A stretch of DNA of 64,000 nucleotides from Sphingobium sp. KCTC 72723 (GTDB taxonomy: Bacteria > Pseudomonadota > Alphaproteobacteria > Sphingomonadales > Sphingomonadaceae): assembly GCF_014280435.1 (NCBI RefSeq), contig NZ_CP060388.1:4000001-4064000 (forward strand), in the 5' to 3' direction. Below the pieces are notes generated by a model. The model worked only from the letters and a program-made list of their open reading frames with translations, did no database searches and was not told the DNA's origin. The translations under genes were made by a program, and so were the position numbers. Numbering within the stretch: the stretch's first letter is position 1; every line of letters starts with the position of its first letter. Below are positions 47,063 to 55,330 of this stretch, piece after piece.

Positions 47063-47390
47063 CGCGAGACGATCCGGTTGTTCGCTTGAGATGGACGTGC
47101 TTGGGCAGTTCGGCGCTGGCCAGCGCTTGTCCGACTGGGTCGTTGCCGATGTCGGCGATCTGGCTCAGACCGTCGAGCAGGCCGAGCGCCTGAAGGACGC
47201 CCGCATAAATGCCGATACTGACATTGGTGTCCCCGGCCTCGACCTTTTGCAGGGTCGAGCGGGACGTGAAGGCGCGCTCCGCCACGACAGCCATCGGCAG
47301 CCGCCGACGCCGACGGGCATCGTGGATGTCGGCGCCGAGCTTGCGCAGGGCGCGCCGCACAGCGGCGGGAGGGTTGTGTGGTGTAGGCAT
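47055..47390 (-). CDS. hipB: HipB-type helix-turn-helix antitoxin
   Basis: The 111-residue protein has an XRE-type helix-turn-helix (LPMAVVAERAFTSRSTLQKVE) in the middle and a hydrophobic C-terminal half. It neutralises HipA and represses the operon. ATG 47390 has GAAGG before it; TTG/other starts a few codons earlier are weaker. A palindrome just upstream (47398-47434) is a likely operator. Confidence 0.88.
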   Translation of the reverse strand: MPTPHNPPAAVRRALRKLGADIHDARRRRRLPMAVVAERAFTSRSTLQKVEAGDTNVSIGIYAGVLQALGLLDGLSQIADIGNDPVGQALASAELPKHVHLKRTTGSSRDG

Positions 47391-47397
47391 TTGGAAC

Positions 47398-47434
47398 CTT
47401 CGCACTACAGATTGGCCGAATATGTAGCACGAAG
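47398..47434 (-). promoter_or_regulatory. Likely HipB operator
   Basis: CTTCGCACTACA (47398-47409) is an imperfect complement of TGTAGCACGAAG (47423-47434), with a 13-base spacer, immediately upstream of hipB. This is the place expected for autoregulation by an antitoxin. The inner TGTA/TACA pair is perfect. Confidence 0.5.
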
Positions 47435-47754
47435 ATTACAATTTTCCTAGCCCTCGCGCGAAGGTCATTCATTAGGAGAGGGGATGGCGGACGGTCCCGT
47501 GACGGTATAATTTCGGAAGGCTGAATCGTGGCCGGCGTAGTGCAGCGTAGAGGCGGCGGCGCGGGCAGAAGCGACTTTCGGAGTGATGTCGCTGCCGTGC
47601 CTGCCGATAGATGGCGGAACCACGATTTTCGCGATCTGCCGGAAAAAGCCAATGATTTCAGAGGCCGGTACTTTTGACGGTCTATATAACGGTATGCGGA
47701 AAACGGGAAAATATTTTGACTATGAAAATCAATTGTTTAGGGTATCGATTGATA

Positions 47755-47766
47755 ATCGAGTGGGAA
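47755..47766 (+). repeat. Right direct repeat (attR candidate)
   Basis: ATCGAGTGGGAA repeats the last bases of guaA exactly. It is preceded by AT-rich DNA on the island side and followed by the terminator-like hairpin. Confidence 0.6.
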
Positions 47767-47777
47767 AACCGGATAAA

Positions 47778-47807
47778 ATGGCCGTCTGGGGGACGGCCAT
47801 CCGGTTT
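47778..47807. terminator. Bidirectional hairpin next to the right repeat
   Basis: ATGGCCGTC (47778-47786) pairs perfectly with GACGGCCAT (47792-47800); AAACCGG and CCGGTTT flank it and extend the stem after a bulge. It may have been the terminator of guaA before the island arrived. Confidence 0.5.
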
Positions 47808-47845
47808 ACTCGGCCGCGTAAGCGGCCGCAGCGTTGGGAACTGAC

Positions 47846-49039
47846 ATGACCCACGGCACAATCGGCCATCCCGTCTACCGGGACATGCCGACCACGATAT
47901 TCGAACATATGTCGGCCCGCGCGCGGGAGACGGGCGCGATCAATCTGGGGCAGGGCTTCCCGGAGGGACCGGGGCCGCGCGTGGTGCTGGAAGCGGCGGC
48001 GGATGCGCTGCTGACCCGGTCGAGCCAATATCCGCCGATGGCGGGGTTGCCTGAGTTGCGCGAAGCGGTGGCGGCGCATTATGCGCGGCATCAGGGGCTG
48101 GACCTGACTGCGCCTGAAGTCATCGTCACGTCCGGCGCGACCGAAGCGATTGCCGCGACGCTGCTGGCGCTGGTGCAGCCGGGCGACGAAGTATTGATGC
48201 TGGCCCCGCTCTATGACGCCTATCTGCCGCTGGTCGAGCGGGCGGGCGGCGTGGCGCGGGTGGTCCGGCTGACCCCGCCCGACTGGCGGATCGACCGGAC
48301 AATGCTGGAGGCGGCGGTGTCGCCGCGCACCCGTTTCCTGCTGATGAACAATCCGGTCAATCCCACCGGCGCCGTGATGCGCGCGGACGAACTGGCGTTG
48401 ATCGCGGAAGTCTGCGTCACGCATGACCTGATCGCGATCTGCGACGAGGTGTGGGAGCATGTCACGTTCGACGGGGTGGCCCATCGCCCGCTGATGGCGC
48501 TGCCGGGGATGCGCGACCGCACGGTCAAGATCGGGTCGGCGGGCAAGATTTTCTCCGTCACGGGGTGGAAAGTCGGCTGGATGTGCGCGGCTCCACCGAT
48601 CGCCACGTTGCTGGCGCGGGCGCATCAGTTTTTGACCTTCACCACGCCGCCCAACCTGCAATGGGCCGTGGCGCAGGGGCTGGGTTTCGCCGACGACTGG
48701 TTCGTGGAGCAGCGCGCCGGTTATCAGGCGTCGCGCGACCGGCTGGCGCGCGGTTTGCGGGCGGCGGGCTATCATGTGCTGCCGGGTGGGGCGACATGGT
48801 TCCTGTCGATCGATTTGCCCGCGTCGGGTATCGCGTTGAACGACATGGATTTTTGCGAACGGATCATCACAGAAGCAGGCGTGGCGGCGATTCCGGTCAG
48901 TGCCTTCTATCCGCACGATCCGGTGACGCATCTGGTGCGGCTATGCTTTTGCAAGAGCGACGCTGTGCTGGACGAAGCCGTCGCGCGTCTGGCCGCGTTT
49001 CGACAAGGGGCAGTTGCGATGCCGGGCGAAGGGCGCTAG
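47846..49039 (+). CDS. Class I/II aminotransferase
   Basis: The 397-residue protein has the class I PLP aminotransferase fold: NLGQGFPEGPGP, the Asn in LLMNNPVNPTGA, ICDEVWEH and the PLP lysine in KIGSAGKIFSVTGWKVGW, with the C-terminal Arg in HLVRLCF. It resembles methionine or kynurenine aminotransferases (YbdL type). The start is ATG 47846, four codons inside the open frame. It is the first chromosomal gene to the right of the island. Confidence 0.92.
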   Translation: MTHGTIGHPVYRDMPTTIFEHMSARARETGAINLGQGFPEGPGPRVVLEAAADALLTRSSQYPPMAGLPELREAVAAHYARHQGLDLTAPEVIVTSGATEAIAATLLALVQPGDEVLMLAPLYDAYLPLVERAGGVARVVRLTPPDWRIDRTMLEAAVSPRTRFLLMNNPVNPTGAVMRADELALIAEVCVTHDLIAICDEVWEHVTFDGVAHRPLMALPGMRDRTVKIGSAGKIFSVTGWKVGWMCAAPPIATLLARAHQFLTFTTPPNLQWAVAQGLGFADDWFVEQRAGYQASRDRLARGLRAAGYHVLPGGATWFLSIDLPASGIALNDMDFCERIITEAGVAAIPVSAFYPHDPVTHLVRLCFCKSDAVLDEAVARLAAFRQGAVAMPGEGR

Positions 49040-49068
49040 GTTCCCCTTTCGTTCCATAAGGGGTATAT

Positions 49069-50568
49069 ATGGAAATCCTGCCGATTCTTCTCGTTCTGGT
49101 CGCTTTGCTGGCTGGGCTGGCCGCTGGCTGGGTGCTGCGCGGCAAGGGGCTGGCGTCGTTGGTGACGGAGCGGGCCGAGCTGGCCGCCAAGCTGGAAATG
49201 ACGAGCGCGCAGCGCAACGGCGCGATTGCCGAGCTGGCGGTGGAGAAGGAGCGAGTCGCGCAGGCCGCAGGGCAGGTCGCCAGGATCGATGCGGAACGGC
49301 TGGCTGGCATCGCGCGGCTCGACGCGGCGCAGGCGACGGCGGCGCAGCGGATGGAGGCGATGCAGGCCGAGCGTGAGGGCGCGCTGCGCGAGTTGGCGGC
49401 GCTGAAGTCCGACACGCAGGCGCGCAGCGAAGCGTTCGAGGCGCAGATATTGGCGCTCAAGGATGCCAAGCAGCAATTGTCGGCGCAATTTAGCGAGATT
49501 GGCGGCAAATTACTGGGCGAGGCGCAGAAAACGTTTCTGGACCGCGCCGACCAGCGGTTCGCGCAGGCGAATGAAAAGAGCGAGGCGCAGTTGAAGACGC
49601 TGCTGTCGCCGGTCGAAACCACGCTCAAACGTTATGAGGAAGGGTTGCAGCGGGTCGAGAAGGATCGCGTGGGCAGCTATGCCGAATTGCGCGAGGCCGT
49701 TGCGCAGGTGCATCTGGGGCAGGGGCAGGTGCGTGACGAGACGGCCAAGCTGGTCAATGCGCTGCGCGCCGCGCCCAAGACGCGGGGCCGCTGGGGTGAG
49801 CAGCAGTTCAAGAATCTGATCGAGGCTGCCGGCCTGTCGCCGCATGTCGATTTTAGCGAGGAAGTGTCGGTCGCGGTCGAATCCAACGGTGTGGAGGGTC
49901 GGTTGCGCCCGGACTTCATCATCAACCTGCCGGGCGACCAGCAGATGGTGGTGGATGTCAAATGCTCGCTGGTCGCCTATCTCAATGCGGTGGATCAGGT
50001 CGATCCGGCGCTGCGCGACGCCCATATGGCCGACCATGCCCGTGCGATGCGGACCCATGCCGACGCGCTGGGGCGCAAGGCCTATTGGGAACAGTTTGAA
50101 AAGGCGCCCGATTTCGTCATCATGTATGTGCCTGGCGACAATTTCGTCACCGCCGCGCTGGAAGCGGACATGGACCTGTGGGAACGGGCGGCCAAGAACC
50201 GGGTCATCATCTGCGGTCCTGCAACCTTCCTGCCGCTGGCGCGCACGCTGGCCAGCCAGTGGCGGCAGGCCAAGTTGCAGGACCAGTCGCGCGAAGTCGC
50301 CGAATTGGGCAAGCAGCTTTATGAGCGCCTTGCCGCTGCGGCGGGATCGCTCAAGAAGCTGGGCAACCGGCTGCACGGCGCGGTGGGCGATTATAACGCC
50401 TTCGTAGGCAGCTTCGAAAGCCGGGTGCTGGTGACGGGGCGCAAGCTGCGCGACCTCAATATCGACACCGGGGGCAAGGAGCTGGAGGAAGCAGGACCAG
50501 TCGAAGCACTGGTGCGTGATCCGGCATCGCCCGAAGCACTGCGCGCGCTGCCGGACGCCGTGGAGTAA
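49069..50568 (+). CDS. rmuC: DNA recombination protein RmuC
   Basis: The 499-residue protein has an N-terminal membrane helix (ILPILLVLVALLAGLAAGWVL), a long coiled coil (about 30-190) and the RmuC domain with KTRGRWGEQQFKNLIEAAGL and LPGDQQMVVDVKCSL. The last carries acidic and Lys residues of a restriction-like nuclease fold. RmuC limits recombination between short inverted repeats. It is separated from the aminotransferase by 29 bases. Confidence 0.95.
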   Translation: MEILPILLVLVALLAGLAAGWVLRGKGLASLVTERAELAAKLEMTSAQRNGAIAELAVEKERVAQAAGQVARIDAERLAGIARLDAAQATAAQRMEAMQAEREGALRELAALKSDTQARSEAFEAQILALKDAKQQLSAQFSEIGGKLLGEAQKTFLDRADQRFAQANEKSEAQLKTLLSPVETTLKRYEEGLQRVEKDRVGSYAELREAVAQVHLGQGQVRDETAKLVNALRAAPKTRGRWGEQQFKNLIEAAGLSPHVDFSEEVSVAVESNGVEGRLRPDFIINLPGDQQMVVDVKCSLVAYLNAVDQVDPALRDAHMADHARAMRTHADALGRKAYWEQFEKAPDFVIMYVPGDNFVTAALEADMDLWERAAKNRVIICGPATFLPLARTLASQWRQAKLQDQSREVAELGKQLYERLAAAAGSLKKLGNRLHGAVGDYNAFVGSFESRVLVTGRKLRDLNIDTGGKELEEAGPVEALVRDPASPEALRALPDAVE

Positions 50569-50574
50569 GAGCTG

Positions 50575-51477
50575 TCAGGCGACGGTCAGCCGGTTGCGTC
50601 GCGCGGCCATGATCCCGTCGCTGGCGAACAGGATCAACCCGACCCAGATCAGCCCGAAACTGACCATCTGCCCGACGTTCAGCTTTTCGCCAAACAGCAC
50701 CACGCCGCAGAAAAATTGCAGCAGCGGCGCGATATATTGCAACAGGCCCAGCGTCGCCATCGGCAGCTTCTGCGCGGCCATGGCGAACAATACCAGCGGC
50801 ACAGTGGTGACGGCCCCTGATATGATGAGCAGCGCGGTGGTCGGGGCATCTTGACCAAACCCCACCCCGCCATGGCCCATTTCCCACCACAGATAGGCGG
50901 CCGCCAGCGGCGCGAGCAGCAGCGTTTCGACGCCCAGCCCGGTCATCGGCGCGACTGGCGTAATCTTGCGCAGCAGGCCGTAAAAGGCGAAGCTGAACGC
51001 CAGCGTCAGGCTGATCCACAATGTCGTCAGCGCCGAGGCGGCCAGGATGGCGACCCCGACGGCGGCAATGGCGATCGCCAGCATCTGCCCACGCCGCAAC
51101 CGTTCCTTCAGCACCAGCACGCCCAGCGCGACATTGACCAGCGGGTTGAGGAAATAGCCAAGGCTGGTCGCCACCACATGCCCGCTATTGACCGCCCAGA
51201 CATAGGTCAGCCAGTTGATGCCGATCATCAGCGCCGACGCGCCCAGCGGCACGATCAACCGCCGGTCGCGCATCACGCGCATCATCGGTCCCAATCCCTT
51301 GCGCGCGGCCAGCAGCGTCAGGATCAGCAATAGCGACCACAAGACGCGCTGCGTTACGATCTCCACCGGATCGACATGATCGACCAGCCGGAAGAAAATG
51401 GGCAGCAAGCCCCAGGCGATATAGGCCGTGACCGCCGCCACCAACCCCGTGCGCGCGTCGGCGTGAGCGTCGGTCAG
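50575..51477 (-). CDS. rarD: RarD-type EamA family exporter
   Basis: The protein has ten predicted membrane helices and the RarD opening GLVAAVTAYIAWGLLPIFFRLVDHV, with WLTYVWAVNSGHVVATSLGYFLNPL. It is likely an inner-membrane metabolite exporter. No ATG fits: the frame has ATT at 51480, CTG at 51477 (used here), then TTG 51444 and GTG 51441. The TGA of the preceding gene (51476-51474) overlaps this start, suggesting coupling. The longer ORF to 51795 runs over another gene and is unlikely. Confidence 0.85.
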   Translation of the reverse strand: MTDAHADARTGLVAAVTAYIAWGLLPIFFRLVDHVDPVEIVTQRVLWSLLLILTLLAARKGLGPMMRVMRDRRLIVPLGASALMIGINWLTYVWAVNSGHVVATSLGYFLNPLVNVALGVLVLKERLRRGQMLAIAIAAVGVAILAASALTTLWISLTLAFSFAFYGLLRKITPVAPMTGLGVETLLLAPLAAAYLWWEMGHGGVGFGQDAPTTALLIISGAVTTVPLVLFAMAAQKLPMATLGLLQYIAPLLQFFCGVVLFGEKLNVGQMVSFGLIWVGLILFASDGIMAARRNRLTVA

Positions 51478-51695
51478 AATATCCCCCCGCCCAGAAACAG
51501 CCGCAAAGCGCCGAACGCCGCGACGATCAGGCAGAAATTCTGTCCGCCCTTCTTCGACGACATCAGGCCGATGAACGCGCCGAACAGCGCCATCGGCACC
51601 AATATCCAGTTGAGCGCGCCGAGCAGCGGAAACACCGCCGGGATCATGAGGATGAGGGTGACAAGGCCGATAAAGCCGGACAATATGTTGAGCAT
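51474..51695 (-). CDS. Small two-helix membrane protein
   Basis: The 73-residue protein starts at ATG 51695 (MLNILSGFIGLVTLILMIP); a TTG at 51704 extends it by three residues. It is almost wholly hydrophobic, with two or three helices and a short KKGGQN loop. It overlaps the start of rarD and is probably co-expressed with it. No function is known. Confidence 0.65.
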   Translation of the reverse strand: MLNILSGFIGLVTLILMIPAVFPLLGALNWILVPMALFGAFIGLMSSKKGGQNFCLIVAAFGALRLFLGGGIF

Positions 51696-51853
51696 GGCCG
51701 ACAAATGGCCATTTTGCCGCGCCGGGACAAGGCGGGGGATGGGGCCATTCGTCAGAAACTGGCCCCACGATGTGAAAATTCACGCGATTTACCAAAAGTC
51801 CTAACGAAAAATTAACGCCTGTTCTTCATGTCTTGTTTACAAAGGAGTGCAGA

Positions 51854-52615
51854 ATGGCGTTTTTCCGGCCAGTTTCCCTTATCAGATCCACCTCCCTGAT
51901 TACCCTGTCGCTGGCGCTTGCCGCCTGTGGCAAGGGCGACAAGGACGCCAATCTTGCTGCGCTCGACGCGCAATTGACGAACAATGCGGTCGATCCGGCG
52001 CTCAAGGGTGCGCTGGCGGACCCGATCGTGGTTGACCCGCAACTGGTGGGGCAATCCAACCGCAACGCCGTGCGCCCGGCCGACAAGCCGGCCAGTGGCG
52101 CGGTGCCGATGCTGGCGGGTGATGCAGGCGCGGCGCAGGCGGCGGCCATGAAACAGGCGGGCGGCAAGCTGCTTCCCACCCCCACCGCGCAGGACGGCGC
52201 GGCGATGGCGTCGGCGGTCACGCTGGGCGCGGTCGCGCGCGAACAGGCGCAGCGGCAGGGCGGTAACGCGGCCTGCGCAAAGAAACTGGCTTATGGCATG
52301 GAATGGGCGCAACGCCTGCCCGACCCCTTCACTCTCTATCCCGGCGCGCAATTGACCGAAGCGGCAGGCGCGCAGGTCGATGGCTGTACGCTGCGCGCGG
52401 CCAGTTTCGTGACGCCCGCGCCGCGTCAGGGGGTGATGGACTATTATTATACGCTCGCCCGTCGCGCGGGCTATGACGGGGATCATCGCGTTCTGGGCGG
52501 CGACCATGTGCTGGGCGGCACGCGCAAGAGCGATGGCAGCGCCTATTTCATTGTCTTTACCGACGCGCCGGGCGGCAAGACCGGCGTCGACATCATCGCC
52601 GACAATGGGAAGTAG
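51854..52615 (+). CDS. Putative lipoprotein, unknown function
   Basis: The 253-residue protein starts at ATG 51854 with AAAGGAG upstream. The N-terminus ends in a lipobox (LALAAC) followed by GKGDKDAN. A low-complexity alanine/glutamine region leads to a C-terminal domain (about 160-253) with CAKKLAYGMEWAQRLPDPFTLYPG, two Cys (CAKKL and CTLRAA) and a YFIVFTDAPGG end. The domain looks like a compact disulfide-bonded periplasmic fold. I do not know its family. Confidence 0.75.
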   Translation: MAFFRPVSLIRSTSLITLSLALAACGKGDKDANLAALDAQLTNNAVDPALKGALADPIVVDPQLVGQSNRNAVRPADKPASGAVPMLAGDAGAAQAAAMKQAGGKLLPTPTAQDGAAMASAVTLGAVAREQAQRQGGNAACAKKLAYGMEWAQRLPDPFTLYPGAQLTEAAGAQVDGCTLRAASFVTPAPRQGVMDYYYTLARRAGYDGDHRVLGGDHVLGGTRKSDGSAYFIVFTDAPGGKTGVDIIADNGK

Positions 52616-52705
52616 GGTGGGAAGTAACGGGGACGCCGCCTAGGCATTCCGCTCTTTTCCCAACCCACCTTCCCCCCTTGGCCGATTCGCTATAGGGCGG
52701 GCGAC

Positions 52706-53092
52706 ATGACCAATTTATTTCTTGTGATGGGCGGCGGCGCGATCGGCGCGGCCTTGCGCTATCAACTGGGCCGCTTTTCCGGCCATCTGACTCCCGGCAG
52801 CCTGTGGCCCTGGGGTACCTTTGCCGCCAACCTGATCGGTGGCTTTGCCATGGGTCTGCTGGCCGGATGGCTGGCGCGGGGCAGTAGCGTTTCGGGGGAA
52901 CCGCTGCGCCTGTTGCTGGGCGTGGGCGTATTGGGCGGCTTCACTACCTTTTCCGCCTTCAGCCTGGAAACTTTCCTGATGATCGAACGGGGCCAGCCGC
53001 TGCTGGCGCTGGGCTATGCGCTGGCGTCGGTCATTGGCGCGGTCGTGGCGCTTGGCCTTGGCCTTACCCTGATGCGGAGTGCGCTGGCATGA
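52706..53092 (+). CDS. crcB: Fluoride exporter CrcB
   Basis: The 128-residue membrane protein has four helices and the Fluc motifs GALLRYQLGR-like (GAALRYQLGRF), GTFAANLIGGFAMG and GFTTFSAFSLE. It lets F- leave the cell as a dimeric channel. No fluoride riboswitch is recognisable in 52616-52705. It overlaps the next gene by ATGA. Confidence 0.95.
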   Translation: MTNLFLVMGGGAIGAALRYQLGRFSGHLTPGSLWPWGTFAANLIGGFAMGLLAGWLARGSSVSGEPLRLLLGVGVLGGFTTFSAFSLETFLMIERGQPLLALGYALASVIGAVVALGLGLTLMRSALA

Positions 53093-54531
53093 AGGGCCGT
53101 CCCCCACCCAAGAGCGACGCCCCGCGCGGTCGCAAGCCTGCTGGCAAACCCACTGGCGACAGGCGGGACGGCGGCAAGCCTGCCGATGGCAAGGCTCCCG
53201 GCGGCAAGCCGGGCGAGCGCAAAGCATATGGCAAGCCGTCCGGCCCGCCCGGTCGCGCCCGTGGCGGCGCGAAAGCGGCCACCGCACGCAAGGGCGAAGG
53301 CGGCAAGCCCGCGTTCAAGGCGCCCTATAAAAAGCCCGCAGGCAAGCCCGCGCCCAAGCCCGCTATCGTAAAAGACGTGGCGACCGCCGCTGCGCCTGCC
53401 AAGCCCAGCGTCGCCAAGGGCGTCTCGCTCGACGTGCGGCAATATCGGGTTCAGCCCGACGATGACGGCATCCGTTTGGATCGCTGGTTCCAGCGGCATC
53501 TGCCCGATGTCGGCTTCAACATCGTGTCGCGCTGGTCGCGCACGGGGCAGTTGCGCATCGACGGCGCGCGCGCCGCGCCGGGCGACCGCGTGGCCGAAGG
53601 GCAGATGATCCGCGTCCCCCCCGCCGAGGCAAAGGCGCCTGTCCCCGAACGAGTGAAGCGCTCCAATGCCCGCGTCATCGACCTGACCGACGAGGAAATC
53701 GCCTTCGTGCAGGACATGGTGATTCACCGCGACGCGCAGGCGATCGTCCTGAACAAGCCGCCGGGCCTGGCGACGCAGGGCGGCACCAAGACCGACGAGC
53801 ATGTCGACAAGCTGCTCGACGGGCTGATGTTCAATGCCGAACAGCGGCCCAAGCTGGTCCACCGGCTGGACAAGGATACGTCGGGCGCGCTGCTGGTCGC
53901 GCGCTCCAGCCGCGCCGCCGGTCATTTCGCCAAGGCTTTTTCCAGCCGCACCGCGCGCAAGGTCTATTGGGCGCTGGTGATTGGCATACCGTCGATTTCA
54001 GACGGCATGATCGAACTGCCGCTGGCCAAGCAGCCTGGCACCGGCGGCGAAAAAATGCATGTGGATGAGGAAGAAGGCCTGCCCGCGCGCACCCGTTACC
54101 GCATCATCGAACGGGCCGGGAACCGCGCCTGCTGGGTCGAATTGCAACCCTATACCGGGCGCACGCACCAGTTGCGCGTGCATCTGGCCGCGATTGGCCA
54201 TCCGATCGTGGGCGACGGCAAATATGGCGGCAAGGACAGTTTCCTGACCGGGTCGATCAGCCGGAAGATGCACCTGCACGCCCGGCGCATCCGCGTCGAT
54301 CATCCCGATGGCGGGCGCATCGACGTGATGGCCGAACTGCCGGCCCATTTTGCCAACAGCCTGTCGGACCTGGGTTTCGACCTGACGCTGGGCGACATGC
54401 CGCTGGACGATGAGATCGACCGGACGCCGACGCGCGAGGATGAAAAGAAGTTCGCGCGCCAGCACGCCAAGCAGGTGCGCAAGGAGCGCAAGGGCGAGCG
54501 TCGCTCGCGCGGGGGTTCGCGCGACGAATGA
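53089..54531 (+). CDS. RluA-family pseudouridine synthase with a Lys/Pro/Gly-rich N-terminal extension
   Basis: The 480-residue protein has a low-complexity basic extension of about 110 residues (repeats of KPAGK, GGKP and similar). An S4-like RNA-binding domain (RLDRWFQRHLPDVGFNIV) and the catalytic domain (HRLDKDTSGALLVARSSRAAG, Asp in the RLDKDTSG motif) follow. It converts uridine to pseudouridine in rRNA or tRNA, probably as an RluC/D-like enzyme. The C-terminal tail is again basic (RRSRGGSRDE). It is linked by 4-base overlaps to the genes on either side. Confidence 0.92.
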   Translation: MKGRPPPKSDAPRGRKPAGKPTGDRRDGGKPADGKAPGGKPGERKAYGKPSGPPGRARGGAKAATARKGEGGKPAFKAPYKKPAGKPAPKPAIVKDVATAAAPAKPSVAKGVSLDVRQYRVQPDDDGIRLDRWFQRHLPDVGFNIVSRWSRTGQLRIDGARAAPGDRVAEGQMIRVPPAEAKAPVPERVKRSNARVIDLTDEEIAFVQDMVIHRDAQAIVLNKPPGLATQGGTKTDEHVDKLLDGLMFNAEQRPKLVHRLDKDTSGALLVARSSRAAGHFAKAFSSRTARKVYWALVIGIPSISDGMIELPLAKQPGTGGEKMHVDEEEGLPARTRYRIIERAGNRACWVELQPYTGRTHQLRVHLAAIGHPIVGDGKYGGKDSFLTGSISRKMHLHARRIRVDHPDGGRIDVMAELPAHFANSLSDLGFDLTLGDMPLDDEIDRTPTREDEKKFARQHAKQVRKERKGERRSRGGSRDE

Positions 54532-54677
54532 CGCCGGGCGCGCTCTATCGCTGGACCGATGAGGCCGCGATCCGCACTTTCGTGACGCAGGACGATGCGC
54601 CCGGCCACGCGCACAAAGCGCGGGTGGCGTTCAACCCGCCATGGGCCAGCGGCAAGAGGCGGGGGACGATGATATGA
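54528..54677 (+). CDS. Coupled 49-residue protein
   Basis: A short frame encodes a 49-residue protein (MTPGALYRWTDEAAIRTF ... GTMI). It is supported by ATGA overlaps at both ends: with the RluA-family stop at 54528-54531 and with the HAD start at 54674-54677. The sequence has an aromatic, mixed-charge composition unlike a random GC-rich frame. It was too short for the usual length cut-off. The function is unknown. Confidence 0.6.
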   Translation: MTPGALYRWTDEAAIRTFVTQDDAPGHAHKARVAFNPPWASGKRRGTMI

Positions 54678-55330
54678 ACCCGCTGGTCGTGTTCGATTGT
54701 GACGGCACGCTGGTCGACAGCCAGCACAGCATCTGCACCGCCATGGTGCGCGCGTTCGAGGAAGCGAAGCTGACCCCGCCCGATCGTCCGGCGATCCTGT
54801 CGGTGGTCGGCCTGTCCTTGCCCCGCGCCATGGCCCGGCTGCTGCCGGATGCGGATGCGGATTTTCACGATCATCTGTCGGACCGCTACAAGCTGGCATT
54901 CCAGGCGATGCGGCGGGCAGAGGGGGTGTGCGAACCGCTCTATCCCGGCATTGCCGATCTGGTGGCGCAACTCGATGCGGCAGGCTGGCTGCTGGGCGTG
55001 GCGACGGGCAAGTCGGATCGCGGGCTGAACCTGTGCCTCACTCATCATGGCATCATCGACCGTTTCGTGACGCTCCAGACCGCTGACCGCCACCCGTCCA
55101 AGCCGCATCCCGCCATGCTGCTGGCCGCCATGGCGGAGGCCGGGGCGGCCCCGGAAACCACCGTCATGATCGGCGACACCAGTTTCGACATCGACATGGG
55201 GGTGGCGGCGGGCGTGCGCAGCATCGGCGTCGGCTGGGGCTATCATCCGCCCGCTGATCTGATCGCGGCGGGCGCTATGGCCGTGGCGATGGACAGCGTG
55301 GCCTTGCGCGGTCATATCGGCGCGCCATGA
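54674..55330 (+). CDS. HAD-superfamily hydrolase, phosphoglycolate phosphatase-like
   Basis: The 218-residue protein has motif I FDCDGTLVDSQ, the helical cap, the GVATGKSDRG motif II and GDTSFDIDMGVAAG motif IV. It is a HAD phosphatase of the Gph type; its substrate is unknown. The start at 54674 overlaps the preceding micro-gene. It overlaps the next gene by ATGA. Confidence 0.9.
   Translation: MNPLVVFDCDGTLVDSQHSICTAMVRAFEEAKLTPPDRPAILSVVGLSLPRAMARLLPDADADFHDHLSDRYKLAFQAMRRAEGVCEPLYPGIADLVAQLDAAGWLLGVATGKSDRGLNLCLTHHGIIDRFVTLQTADRHPSKPHPAMLLAAMAEAGAAPETTVMIGDTSFDIDMGVAAGVRSIGVGWGYHPPADLIAAGAMAVAMDSVALRGHIGAP

Larger units (their letters stand above)
39317..47766. mobile_element. Genomic island at the 3' end of guaA
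   Basis: The 8.4-kb element is bounded by an exact 12-bp repeat (ATCGAGTGGGAA at 39317-39328 inside the guaA 3' end and at 47755-47766). It encodes an integrase next to guaA, then an IS21-family element, then an operon on the minus strand (hipB, hipA, unknown, AAA ATPase), with AT-rich noncoding ends. The 3' end of guaA is a known integration hotspot. Joining the two repeats would leave guaA without an immediate stop codon, so the right repeat may belong to an earlier insertion or a degenerate attR. The integrase is broken, so the island is probably immobile by itself. Confidence 0.75.
47391..47845. other. Right end of the island, no gene
   Basis: The 455-base stretch from hipB to the aminotransferase holds the hipB operator, a copy of GACGGTAT at 47501, AT-rich DNA at 47641-47760 and the right direct repeat. 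A hairpin at 47778-47800 lies just beyond it. A short ORF at 47583-47849 crosses the repeat and has no supporting features. Confidence 0.5.

Noticed and set aside
45815..47390. HipBST tripartite toxin
   Set aside because: HipA is full length with its N-subdomain, and the third gene is 374 residues with a nuclease-like motif, not a HipS.
47583..47849. An 88-codon ORF at the right end of the island
   Set aside because: It crosses the direct repeat and the terminator-like hairpin and ends inside the aminotransferase start.
52616..52705. Fluoride riboswitch before crcB
   Set aside because: The conserved crcB-motif blocks are not present in this 90-base gap.
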